Assembly (NCBI GenBank): GCA_005502805.1
Contig: SCMY01000007.1
Span: 62,001 to 126,000 of the forward strand
Length of the DNA: 64,000 nucleotides
Origin: Rhizobiales bacterium 2SD
Lineage (GTDB): Bacteria; Pseudomonadota; Alphaproteobacteria; Rhizobiales; Beijerinckiaceae
Direction: 5' to 3'
Shown here: in pieces, positions 52,301 to 58,422 of the stretch
Layout of the letters: each line of letters starts with the position of its first letter
How positions within the stretch are numbered: position 1 is the first letter of the stretch
The notes under the pieces: generated by a model
Told to the model about the DNA's origin: nothing
The model's database searches: none
The model's input: only the letters and a program-made list of their open reading frames with translations
Translations under genes and position numbers: made by a program

Positions 52301-53726
52301 CGAGAAGGAGAATGCCGCCCTCGCGCAAGGCGAAGTGGAAGAATGAGATCACCTTCTCTTGCGCCTCGGGGCGCAGGTAAATCAGCAGATTCCGACAGGA
52401 AACTAGGTCGAGCCGAGAAAATGGCGGGTCGCCCAGGATGTCCTGCACCGCGAAGACGATTGTGGCGCGCAGCTCGGGCAGAATTCGATAGCCGTGATCG
52501 TCCTTCGAAAAGAAGCGCGCCAGCCGCTCGGCCGAGACCTCCGCCCCGATGGTTTCCGGGTAGAGACCTTCCCGGGCCGCGGCGACGGCATCCGCGTCGA
52601 CGTCGGAGGCGAAGATCTGCAGCTTGATCTCCCGCTTTGCCGCCGTGATCGCCTCCCGGAACAGCATGGCGAGCGAGTAGGTCTCCTCGCCCGTGCTGCA
52701 CCCGGCGATCCAGATCCGCAGCGGCTGATCGACGGAATGGTTGCGAACCAGATCGGGAATGATCTTATCGCCCAGGACATTGAACACTGCGGGATCGCGG
52801 AAGAAGCTTGTGACATTGATGAGCAGGTCGGCGGCGAGGCGATCGAGTTCATTTTTGTCACGCCTCAGGACATCGAGATAGCGCGCGATGTCGTCAGTCT
52901 CGATGGACACCATCGCCATGCGACGCTCGACCCGGCGCTGCAGCGTCCCCTCCTTGTAAAACCGAAAATCATACGCCGTTTTTTGCCGTAGGAGGGCGAT
53001 GATCTCGGACAACCAATCCGGAGCAGCCTTCCTTCGACCGTGAACGGTCTGCGCACGTGTCAGCGCCATTCGGCGGTGATACTTGAGCAGCGCGTCGGGA
53101 ATGCGCGCCAGTGGAAGGACAAGATCGACCGCGCCGGTCAGGATCGCGCTTCTCGGCATGCCGTCGAAAGCGGCCTCGTCAGGGTCCTGGGCGATGACGA
53201 GACCGCCCTTTTCCTTGACTGCCTTCAGGCCGACGCTGCCATCGGCGCCGGTCCCCGAAAGGATCAGGCAGACTGAACGTTCCCCGTAGCCCTGCGCCAG
53301 TGAGCGCAGCAGGAAGTCGAAGGGCAACCGGGCGCCGTGGCGAGCGTCGGGCTCCGAGAGACGCAGGGCGCCATCGCCGACCGCGAGATAGGTTCCCGGC
53401 GGAATGACGTAGAGGTGCTCGCGCTGAAGCCGCATGCCATCGAGAGCCTGCACCACGGTCATGGTGGTGTGGTGTGCCAGCAATTCCGGCATCATGCTTG
53501 CGTGCGTCGGATCGAGATGCTGCACCAGGATGAAGGCCATGCCGGTGCCCGACGGCAAGCTGTCGAGGAGCTTTGCGCAGGCCTCAAGCCCGCCGGCTGA
53601 TGCACCGATGCCGACGACGGGGAGGTCCTCCGGCCCTTCCGGCGCCGAAGCCCCGCCCACAAGCACGTCCGGCGCCTTCGAACGCGCATGCACGGGCTTG
53701 TTCCGAGCTGGTTGACGCCGTGGCAT
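49305..53726 (-). CDS. Giant CheB-CheR-PAS-histidine kinase-REC-REC-LuxR fusion protein
   Basis: A 1473-residue soluble signalling protein. CheB methylesterase at about 35-215 has Ser43 (GASAGG), His70 (VQHLDP) and Asp162 (SGTGADG). CheR methyltransferase at 235-500 has the SAM loop AGCSTGEETYS at 341-351. A divergent PAS-like part follows, then a coiled coil of NEE(L/Y) repeats (665-750), PAS (750-858), and a histidine kinase with His888 (ASHDLRQPLQ) and an ATPase (985-1100). Receiver 1 has Asp1178; receiver 2 has Asp1318 and with the LuxR HTH (1404-1460) forms a FixJ-like output. CheB-CheR-PAS-kinase fusions are known; the extra FixJ-like tail would allow sensing to DNA binding in one chain. 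No membrane segment is seen. Confidence 0.92.
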   Translation of the reverse strand: MPRRQPARNKPVHARSKAPDVLVGGASAPEGPEDLPVVGIGASAGGLEACAKLLDSLPSGTGMAFILVQHLDPTHASMMPELLAHHTTMTVVQALDGMRLQREHLYVIPPGTYLAVGDGALRLSEPDARHGARLPFDFLLRSLAQGYGERSVCLILSGTGADGSVGLKAVKEKGGLVIAQDPDEAAFDGMPRSAILTGAVDLVLPLARIPDALLKYHRRMALTRAQTVHGRRKAAPDWLSEIIALLRQKTAYDFRFYKEGTLQRRVERRMAMVSIETDDIARYLDVLRRDKNELDRLAADLLINVTSFFRDPAVFNVLGDKIIPDLVRNHSVDQPLRIWIAGCSTGEETYSLAMLFREAITAAKREIKLQIFASDVDADAVAAAREGLYPETIGAEVSAERLARFFSKDDHGYRILPELRATIVFAVQDILGDPPFSRLDLVSCRNLLIYLRPEAQEKVISFFHFALREGGILLLGSAETPGSAEGRFEVISKAERIYRHIGRARPGEAGLWFGVSDGARLSARATPGQAPSRQGALAEGCRRLIIETYAPAAVLINRKFEWLYSLGPTEPYLRVPQGHPSHDLLAMVRPQLRIKLRAAIHRAGMEKTRVVIPGGRTSHDGKPVSFGIAVQPALIDGEDLLLVCFIDDPAPVHKRGRATAPADTEHVAELEQQLEATQTELLAAIRSFETSNEEQKAINEEALSVNEEYQSTNEELLTSKEELQSMNEELTALNSQLQETLERQRTTAADLQNVLYSTHVATIFLDLDLNIRFFTPATRSLFNIIPSDIGRPLADLNSLVADNDVLIDARAVLQMFSPIEREIQARDGLWYVRRILPYRAQDDGVEGVVITFVDITERKHAADALEAAKKEAQQANIAKSRFLAAASHDLRQPLQALSLMSGILARKIHDDKKQEALGFVTRLDETAAAMSGMLNTLLDINQLEAGTVHPQFVSFPIDDVLQRLRGEFSYHAAAQKLGLHVVSCGLLVHSDPRLLEQIIRNLLSNALKYTKRGKVLLGCRRRSGILRIQVCDTGIGIAEQDLPAIFDEYHQIDNAARERSRGLGLGLSIVQRMAVLLGHPVHVSSQPGKGSVFSVDVVLGSRRALQKGHFASDARGHTRDGSGRVGSILVIEDDVELAELLKVVLREEGHYPTTASDGISALDLLAHGAFRPDLILADYNLPNGMDGLVAAMRIREALHRRIPVIVLTGDISTETLQRIASQDCVQLNKPVKASDVMQAIERLLPAPQFTSHAPLAQRAQAAQDAEALVIFVVDDDSYVRDGIRNLLEVDGRVVEDFASCEAFLEAYRPGQAGCLLVDAYLPGMTGLELLQRLHDAGDRLPAIMITGNSDVPMSVRAMKAGARDFIEKPISREELLESVARALEQAQDAAKLSAWRKEAADHIASLTPRQHQIMDLVLAGHPSKNIAADLKISQRTVENHRASIMKKTGAESLPALARLALAAALGPDEAART

Positions 53727-54167
53727 GCCGCCTTCGCTTTCGCTCGAAACCCGGAATCAGGTTTAGGGTCTTGCGATCGACCCTCGCGGCTTTTGACGGA
53801 GGTCCACCACGTCCCCGAACACCGTCGAGCGAGCTATTGTGACACGTCGGGCGGAACATCGCCACGGAGACGGTGCTTCGGATGCGGCAGAGTAGTTTCG
53901 GGGAGCTGCCGGCGACATCGGCTTTTAGTGATCTCGATTTAACCGCGTGCGTTGTCGCCTGGGCATGGTGTCACGCCTTCTCGGCACAATACCCGACAAC
54001 AGGCACGAAGAAGCGAGACATCGGCGTGCTTCGGCTCTCCTCAAACGAGGCCCAAGGCGTCATAGTCTTGGGAAGTGCGGACTGATGGGTTGGGTGACCA
54101 ATTGCGCCACGTCCAGACATTGAGGCTTTCCCAGGAAGCGGACGTTCGCTTCATTACCCATAGCGCA
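53727..54167. promoter_or_regulatory. Upstream region of the giant signalling gene
   Basis: About 440 bp without a supported gene. It should contain the promoter for the minus-strand fusion gene. AGGGTC (53765-53770) and GACCCT (53779-53784) form a short inverted repeat around an 8-bp spacer, about 40 bp from the start codon; significance is uncertain. Confidence 0.35.
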
Positions 54168-54290
54168 GTCATGTCCGCCGCGGGTGATTATTTGCACCCC
54201 GTCGACGTCGCGGTAGACTGCCAAGCGATAGCCGTCCCACTTCACCTCAAAAGCCCAGTTGGGACAAGCAGTCAGCGGTCTGAGACAAAA
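54168..54290 (-). pseudogene. ligD: DNA ligase D fragment (adenylation motif region)
   Basis: The minus strand encodes NWAFEVKWDGYRLAVYRDVD followed by GVQIITRGGHD, which matches the nucleotide-binding motif I region of the ATP-dependent ligase domain of LigD; the Lys in EVKWDGYR is the adenylated residue. Downstream the reading departs from the family (CAMGNEANVRF), and upstream no ligase or polymerase domain continues. It is a truncated remnant of about 40 codons. A piece of the LigD C-terminus lies at 57755-57853. Confidence 0.75.
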
Positions 54291-54493
54291 AGACCCGATC
54301 CGCTAGCGTCGCTGCCGGTTCTCGGCGCCAATCTGCTGCCATGACCCATCAGAACAGGTCCTTGCTTCGGCGATTGTAGATGGTTGTCGTCCTCAATGAT
54401 GACGCTGGGGTCATTTGGGTCGAGGGCCTTTCTTTTGGGCGATTTGATCCCATCTGTTTGAGAACACTCAGGCATTGAAGGACCCGAACGCCC

Positions 54494-54754
54494 ATGTCGT
54501 GCGATTGCGAACGGCTGGCCGATGCGATCTATCGCGAGATTGAAAGGCAGCTTCCCGTGCGCGAAGGCGATGGTGCCTCGGACCATCGAGACCTGCATTC
54601 TGTCTTGATCGACGGACAGTTGGATCTTGTGAAAATCGCGGCCTCATTGACAAGGCGCTTTTGCGTGCTCGATGGCAATCTGGAAACGGTCAGAGCTCAG
54701 GCCCCTTCGCGAGCAGTTCGCCAATTTGGGTCGATTTCGGATCCCTCAGACTAG
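54494..54754 (+). CDS. Hypothetical protein
   Basis: An 86-residue frame, MSCDCERLADAIYREIERQL onward, with AAGGA about a dozen bases upstream of the ATG. It appears helical in the first 60 residues. I recognise no family. It lies between a ligase remnant and the stress cluster; expression is uncertain. Confidence 0.4.
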   Translation: MSCDCERLADAIYREIERQLPVREGDGASDHRDLHSVLIDGQLDLVKIAASLTRRFCVLDGNLETVRAQAPSRAVRQFGSISDPSD

Positions 54755-55050
54755 CTTCGCCGGGGCTTGGGGCACGATTAGGGTTTCCGAACTCCCTGTT
54801 TGAACCGGGGACTTGGCGCGGGATTTCGGCGTCACGCCCTTCGCGCGCTTGGCTCGGCCTTCGATGTTCAGCGATAGAGGCTGTAACCTATCGCACTGGC
54901 GGCGGGACCCGCATGCCAAGGTGGTGGCCCGTATCGAGTAGAAAAGACGCTGGGATTTAGCGAAATCCGGAACCTTCTGAGCGCGGCTGGGGTTGAGGTT
55001 TGCCCAGCGCGCGTCGCGCTTAAAGCGAACATCAGGGTCGGAGGCCATCG
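54755..55050 (+). promoter_or_regulatory. Region upstream of glsB-like gene, with EcfG-type promoter
   Basis: About 300 bp without a gene. GGAAC at 54969-54973 and GGTT at 54991-54994 are 17 bp apart, one base from the alphaproteobacterial EcfG consensus (GGAAC-N16/17-CGTT). The -10-like element is 56 bp before the ATG of the GlsB/YeaQ gene, a workable promoter distance. Confidence 0.5.
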
Positions 55051-55305
55051 ATGGGTATCGTCTGGACCATCATTATCGGCTTCGTCGCCGGCGTCATCGC
55101 CAAGTTCTTGTCACCCGGCGCGAATGAGCCCGCAGGCTTCGTTCTAACTACAATCCTCGGCATCATCGGCGCCTTCGTAGCAACCTTCCTGGGTCAGGCA
55201 CTGGGCTGGTACCGGCCAGGTGAAGGAGCCGGACTGGTTGGCGCGGTTATCGGCGCCGTGATCGTCCTGATGGTCTGGTCGATGATGAGCCGCCGCAGCG
55301 CCTAA
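55051..55305 (+). CDS. GlsB/YeaQ/YmgE family stress membrane protein
   Basis: An 84-residue inner-membrane protein with three hydrophobic glycine-rich helices (IIIGFVAGVIAKFLSPGANE, LTTILGIIGAFVATFLGQAL, VGAVIGAVIVLMVWSMM). This is the standard GlsB/YeaQ pattern associated with general stress responses. Its molecular role is unknown. It is the first gene of a pair with a YidB-family gene 20 bp downstream, and an EcfG-type promoter lies upstream. Confidence 0.9.
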   Translation: MGIVWTIIIGFVAGVIAKFLSPGANEPAGFVLTTILGIIGAFVATFLGQALGWYRPGEGAGLVGAVIGAVIVLMVWSMMSRRSA

Positions 55306-55325
55306 ACACACTAAGGGGAAATCTC

Positions 55326-55784
55326 ATGAGCGACAGCAACAACAGTGGCTTTCCATCCATGACCGCCTTGCTCGACCTCCTTGCGGTCGCAGGGTACCAA
55401 AATCGCGACAAGCTCGCGGAGTGGTTCGGAGGCTTACAGCAGGGACGTGCGCCCCAGGATGCCCCTGCCGGCCTGGACAATGTCATCGGTGGTGCCCAAT
55501 CGGCCACGACTGGTGGCATCGGTGGTCTGCTCGGAAACGGCATCCAGGAGCTCATCGAACGCTTCAAGCAGGCGGGCCGAGGCGATGCTGCCGACTCATG
55601 GGTCCGAACTGGCCCAAACCAGCAGCTGGAAGCCCCGGATCTCGAACAGGCAATTGGCCCTGATGTCATGGACCGCCTGGCGACGCAGACCGGGCTCAGC
55701 CGAGAAGAAATCCTAGCACGCCTTTCGAAGCAGTTGCCGGACGCCGTTGACAGGTACACGCCCGACGGCCGCGTCCCAGCTTAG
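55326..55784 (+). CDS. YidB family protein (DUF937)
   Basis: A 152-residue soluble protein with the YidB features: MTALLDLLAVAGYQNRDKLA, a Gly-rich middle (GGIGGLLGNGIQELIERFKQAG) and the C-terminal WVRTGPNQQLEAPDLEQAIG domain ending in a conserved helix pair. AGGGGAAAT before the ATG is the ribosome-binding site. It follows the GlsB gene closely and is likely cotranscribed. Function unknown. Confidence 0.88.
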   Translation: MSDSNNSGFPSMTALLDLLAVAGYQNRDKLAEWFGGLQQGRAPQDAPAGLDNVIGGAQSATTGGIGGLLGNGIQELIERFKQAGRGDAADSWVRTGPNQQLEAPDLEQAIGPDVMDRLATQTGLSREEILARLSKQLPDAVDRYTPDGRVPA

Positions 55785-55904
55785 CGCCCGACAGGCCAGT
55801 TTGTGCTCAGTTTGTCGGCGCCCAGAACCCCGCGCCGCCGCACCAGCGGCCTAGTGCGAAGCTTTGCCCGGAGACTGCGGATGTCGCAGCGCACAGGGTA
55901 AGGG

Positions 55905-55930
55905 AGCCCGGCTCATCGAGGCCGGGCTTT
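55905..55930 (+). terminator. Possible terminator after the glsB-yidB pair
   Basis: AGCCCGGC (55905-55912) and GCCGGGCT (55921-55928) form a perfect 8-bp stem with an 8-base loop followed by TT. It lies about 120 bp past the yidB stop. Confidence 0.5.
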
Positions 55931-56049
55931 CGCATATCAGCGATGATGGGTTTCTTCAGCAGCCCTAAATTCGGGCACCACCTGGCCACAACGGTGGAAC
56001 AAATGCCCTCGTTCTCGATTTACTGGGGTCGAGCACAAAGGGCATCACG

Positions 56050-56313
56050 ATGGCGAGTGAATGGGCCCCCGATGGGGCAGTTCAAGACCAGATTGACGAC
56101 TCGGTCACTGACGCGGTTCGGTTGGCCCGCGCCAAGCTTCCTTTCGGGGCAGGTGAGACTCACTGCCAAGTTTGCGGCGAGGAAATCCCCGAGGCGAGGC
56201 GCAAGGCAATGCCTGGGGCTCGCACGTGCGTCGATTGCCAATCCTCAATTGATCGGCGCCCGGAAGTCGGTGGCATCAATCGACGCGGGAGCAAGGACAG
56301 TCAGCTAAACTAA
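56050..56313 (+). CDS. TraR/DksA C4-type zinc-finger protein (YbiI-like)
   Basis: An 87-residue protein with a four-cysteine zinc finger: C-x2-C in HCQVCGEEIPEARRKAMPGA and C-x2-C in TCVDCQSSID. This is the C-terminal finger typical of DksA/TraR relatives, with a short N-terminal helix and without the long DksA coiled coil. A weak EcfG-like motif (GGAAC 55996-56000, GATT 56017-56020) precedes it. It may bind RNA polymerase like its larger relatives, but that is inference. Confidence 0.85.
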   Translation: MASEWAPDGAVQDQIDDSVTDAVRLARAKLPFGAGETHCQVCGEEIPEARRKAMPGARTCVDCQSSIDRRPEVGGINRRGSKDSQLN

Positions 56314-56374
56314 CCGGCGGAGCCGCAGGCCGCACAGACCCGTGGACGCAATTCGGTTGATCCCGGAGACAAAA

Positions 56375-56401
56375 GCCCGCCCTCAAAGGGCGGGCCTTTT
56401 A
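56375..56401 (+). terminator. Rho-independent terminator of the zinc-finger gene
   Basis: A perfect 9-bp stem GCCCGCCCT / AGGGCGGGC (56375-56383, 56387-56395) with loop CAA is followed by CTTTTA and preceded by AAAA. Confidence 0.88.
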
Positions 56402-56403
56402 TC

Positions 56404-56685
56404 ATGATCCCCAGCCGCGGGCTGGCGCGCGTCGAGCCGAGCGGGTCGGAAATTATCGCCTTCGCCGCAGCCGAGGGCGCACTGGCGGCCGATGGCGGTG
56501 GAAGCAACAGCCCCTATGCGCTCGCGCTTCTACGCTATTTCGGAGACCTGGCGTCGATGTCCGGCTGACGTTCGGAAAGGTCTATGACGACGTGCGGAGG
56601 CAGACGGCTGGCGCCGCTGGGGGCCGCAATCGACCGCCGTCTATGCTCCTAGTCTGGGCGGCAACGCCTTTCAGGCATCAAGGCG
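56404..56685 (+). pseudogene. Caspase-like (peptidase C14) gene remnant with frameshifts
   Basis: From 56404 the plus strand reads GLARVEPSGSEIIAFAAAEG, then DGGGSNSPYALALLRYF up to a TGA at 56566. In another frame LTFGKVYDDVRRQTAG follows (from about 56559), and in a third frame VYAPSLGGNAFQAS (from 56639). Read together these are the successive C-terminal blocks of bacterial caspase-like (p20) proteins. The N-terminal half with the catalytic His and Cys is missing. At least two frameshifts make it a decayed remnant. It ends against the tail of the convergent DUF6894-like gene. Confidence 0.72.
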
Positions 56686-56913
56686 GAAAATGTCCTCGGA
56701 CGTGGCTATGGTCACCGCAAAGACGGGGGTCGAGCCGCGACGCACGCGAACCCTCAGCACTGCTTCTCCGCCTCGCAGGATCTCCACGGCGGCGCGCCTC
56801 GCCATCATCGATCGTGCCGCAAGCATGGCCTTAGCGTCGCTGTCCAGATCCCTACCCCTCACATCAATGAAGTCGTTGGCGCCGTCGTGATAATCGAGGA
56901 AATAGCGCGGCAT
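56671..56913 (-). CDS. DUF6894 family small protein
   Basis: An 80-residue protein starting MPRYFLDYHDGANDFIDVRG, followed by DSDAKAMLAARSMMARRA, the standard pattern of the small DUF6894 proteins that are abundant in Hyphomicrobiales. The ATG at 56913 is chosen because the family begins there; the open frame extends to 57081. A perfect EcfG-type promoter lies 111 bp upstream. Function unknown. Confidence 0.85.
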   Translation of the reverse strand: MPRYFLDYHDGANDFIDVRGRDLDSDAKAMLAARSMMARRAAVEILRGGEAVLRVRVRRGSTPVFAVTIATSEDIFRLDA

Positions 56914-57023
56914 AATGGGGCATGAGCCAATCTGGGTTAAGAGACGCCAAAAAGTAGGCCCCGCCGGCCCAGCAAGGGGGCTGACGCGGCCTCTGACTTG
57001 GACACATCTATGATTTGCCTTGA

Positions 57024-57048
57024 AACGCGCGCTCGTCTCAGAAGTTCC
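57024..57048 (-). promoter_or_regulatory. EcfG-type promoter for the DUF6894-like gene
   Basis: On the minus strand GGAAC (57048-57044), 16 bp, CGTT (57027-57024): an exact match to the alphaproteobacterial general-stress sigma factor EcfG consensus. The start codon is 111 bp downstream. Confidence 0.65.
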
Positions 57049-57052
57049 TGGC

Positions 57053-57340
57053 TCAGACGCCCAGGTCGGAACACCTTGCAAGATACTCAGCGTATGTGCG
57101 CCTCATCGCCGGTGTGTTCGGCCTGCCTTCTAGCCAAGCAGTGTATGCCGCCGGCCGGATTGTGACGAAAGCAACAGATTGCCCGGCACGAAGAAAGTCA
57201 TCGACCGTCTGCATCGCGCTTCGATACCAGAGCTTGTAAGTCAGATGCGGCAGGCCGGCATCGCCGGCGAGAACCATAAGTTCGCTAAAATCGGCCTCCT
57301 CATACCATGGGAGGGTGGCAGTCACTCGCTCAGGGGACAT
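57053..57340 (-). CDS. Hypothetical protein, second gene of a two-gene unit
   Basis: A 95-residue protein, MSPERVTATLPWYEEADFSE onward, with a Trp/Tyr-rich soluble body. Its ATG directly abuts the stop of the preceding gene (57341), so the two are an operon with translational coupling. I recognise no family. Its 3' end lies over the promoter region of the DUF6894-like gene. Confidence 0.6.
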   Translation of the reverse strand: MSPERVTATLPWYEEADFSELMVLAGDAGLPHLTYKLWYRSAMQTVDDFLRAGQSVAFVTIRPAAYTAWLEGRPNTPAMRRTYAEYLARCSDLGV

Positions 57341-57613
57341 CTATCCCACCCCTTTGCGGGCTTCGTCGACAGGTACAAGAATCCGACCACGGACGGCCAG
57401 ATGCCTGTCACTGCGATTCATGACGACGAGAAGGACAGCATTACGATCATCGCAATCGAGGACGACGCGATGGCAAAATAGGCTGTCGTCGAACTCGCTC
57501 GTGTCGAAGAGAAGATAACCCGCCCGGTGGTCGTCATAGTCGCCCGCGAATTGGTACGATACTTCCACCCGGCGCCCATCGCGCAGGTTCAAAAGGCCCT
57601 TTCCGGTAATCAT
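57341..57613 (-). CDS. Hypothetical protein, first gene of a two-gene unit
   Basis: A 90-residue protein, MITGKGLLNLRDGRRVEVSY onward, that looks like a small all-beta domain (alternating hydrophobic strands, QFAGDYDDHRAGYLLFD). GCGGAGA lies about nine bases before the ATG. The downstream hypothetical gene starts at the next base after its stop. The sequence resembles small uncharacterised beta-barrel proteins of Rhizobiales, but no named family can be claimed. Confidence 0.62.
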   Translation of the reverse strand: MITGKGLLNLRDGRRVEVSYQFAGDYDDHRAGYLLFDTSEFDDSLFCHRVVLDCDDRNAVLLVVMNRSDRHLAVRGRILVPVDEARKGVG

Positions 57614-57754
57614 AACGTGTCTCCGCTTGGCGGCGTCAGCATGCGCCGCACGCGGTCATTTCCAAGAGCAGTATGGAGACAACGGCCACCCCATTGGGCG
57701 CCATTTCCCGCTACTTGTCCATGTCAAAAGACACTGTTCGTCAGTTCGGCCCCG
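57614..57754. other. Short gap with nothing recognised
   Basis: About 140 bp between the two-gene hypothetical operon and a DNA ligase remnant. It should contain the operon promoter; no EcfG-type match is seen. Confidence 0.4.
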
Positions 57755-57853
57755 CTAAATCCTCGCCTCATCAGCCCTGTCTCGCAGGCCCTTGAAGAAG
57801 GAGGCGTGCCGCAGTTTTTCGTCATGAATCCAGGCGCATAAGCGCTCGGCCAT
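57755..57853 (-). pseudogene. ligD: DNA ligase D fragment (C-terminal OB-fold region)
   Basis: The minus strand reads VMAERLCAWIHDEKLRHASF followed by FKGLRDRADEARI and a stop at 57755. This matches the conserved tail of the LigD ligase domain (pattern LVAEV-x5-WTHDGKLRHASFKGLRED) with one extra Phe. The segment is only about 32 codons, preceded by an in-frame stop a few codons upstream. It lies 3.5 kb from the motif-I fragment at 54168-54290 and in the wrong order to be the same interrupted gene on this strand. Confidence 0.72.
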
Positions 57854-57987
57854 CACTGTCGGCTTTACCTAGGCAGCGTCCTTGCGGCTGATACTGTGCG
57901 GTGGCGGCTGAGAGAGGAAGGAAACAGGACTGCCAGGGTCGGAGGGAAGGCGGCACTCTAACGCGCGATAAGAACGCGCCGATTGAT
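57854..57987. other. Intergenic gap, nothing recognised
   Basis: About 130 bp of non-coding DNA between the ligase remnant and the 3' end of the small basic-protein gene. Confidence 0.35.
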
Positions 57988-58236
57988 CTAACTTCTCCCA
58001 CGAGGCGACTTTCGGCTCCGGCCATGGAAGTTGAGAGAGGCGCGATATGTCTCATCGCCAGCCTCGTTTCGAACACGCGCTTTAAAGGAGAAGCGCTTGC
58101 CGTTTGGCAACTCATCCTTCGCCATATCGGCCAACGCTCTCTGCGCCTCAGCCGCTGCGACCTGTTCATTGGGTGCGTCGATCTTGCTCGTCGAGCGTCC
58201 CGCTGCGTCCTTGGTTGTTATCCGAAACTTGGCCAT
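57988..58236 (-). CDS. Small hypothetical protein, DUF6894-like in size and context
   Basis: An 82-residue protein, MAKFRITTKDAAGRSTSKID onward, with GGAGGAAGG seven bases before the ATG, a very strong ribosome-binding site. A two-stranded start, a helix (APNEQVAAAEAQRALADMA) and further strands are predicted. An EcfG-like promoter (GGAAC-N16-CATT) ends 24 bp upstream. Family assignment is tentative; a general-stress role is inferred from the promoter and neighbours. Confidence 0.75.
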   Translation of the reverse strand: MAKFRITTKDAAGRSTSKIDAPNEQVAAAEAQRALADMAKDELPNGKRFSFKARVRNEAGDETYRASLNFHGRSRKSPRGRS

Positions 58237-58259
58237 GGCGCCTTCCTCCGATCAAAGGG

Positions 58260-58284
58260 AATGCGCGAGCGCTCCGGCCGTTCC
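58260..58284 (-). promoter_or_regulatory. EcfG-type promoter for the small protein gene
   Basis: On the minus strand GGAAC (58284-58280), 16 bp, CATT (58263-58260): one base from the EcfG consensus, 24 bp from the ATG at 58236. Confidence 0.5.
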
Positions 58285-58422
58285 GGCTTATCTCTTTGAC
58301 AGGTCAAATTTTTTGGTCGCGGCTTGCTTGAACACAGCTTGGGTATCGTGCTCGTCGGTCACAGCCGCTATCAGCGCTGCCCCGTGCGTGCCTGGGAGCC
58401 GCAAAACGCGCAGTGGCGTCGC

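Noticed and set aside
54272..54598. 108-residue minus-strand frame upstream of the LigD motif-I fragment
   Set aside because: It could have been the lead-in of the ligase fragment, but it is in a different frame, shows no ligase motif and overlaps a plus-strand frame with a better start.
55996..56020. EcfG-type promoter for the C4 zinc-finger gene
   Set aside because: GGAAC-N16-GATT has two mismatches in the -10 half, so it is mentioned but not counted among the supported sites.
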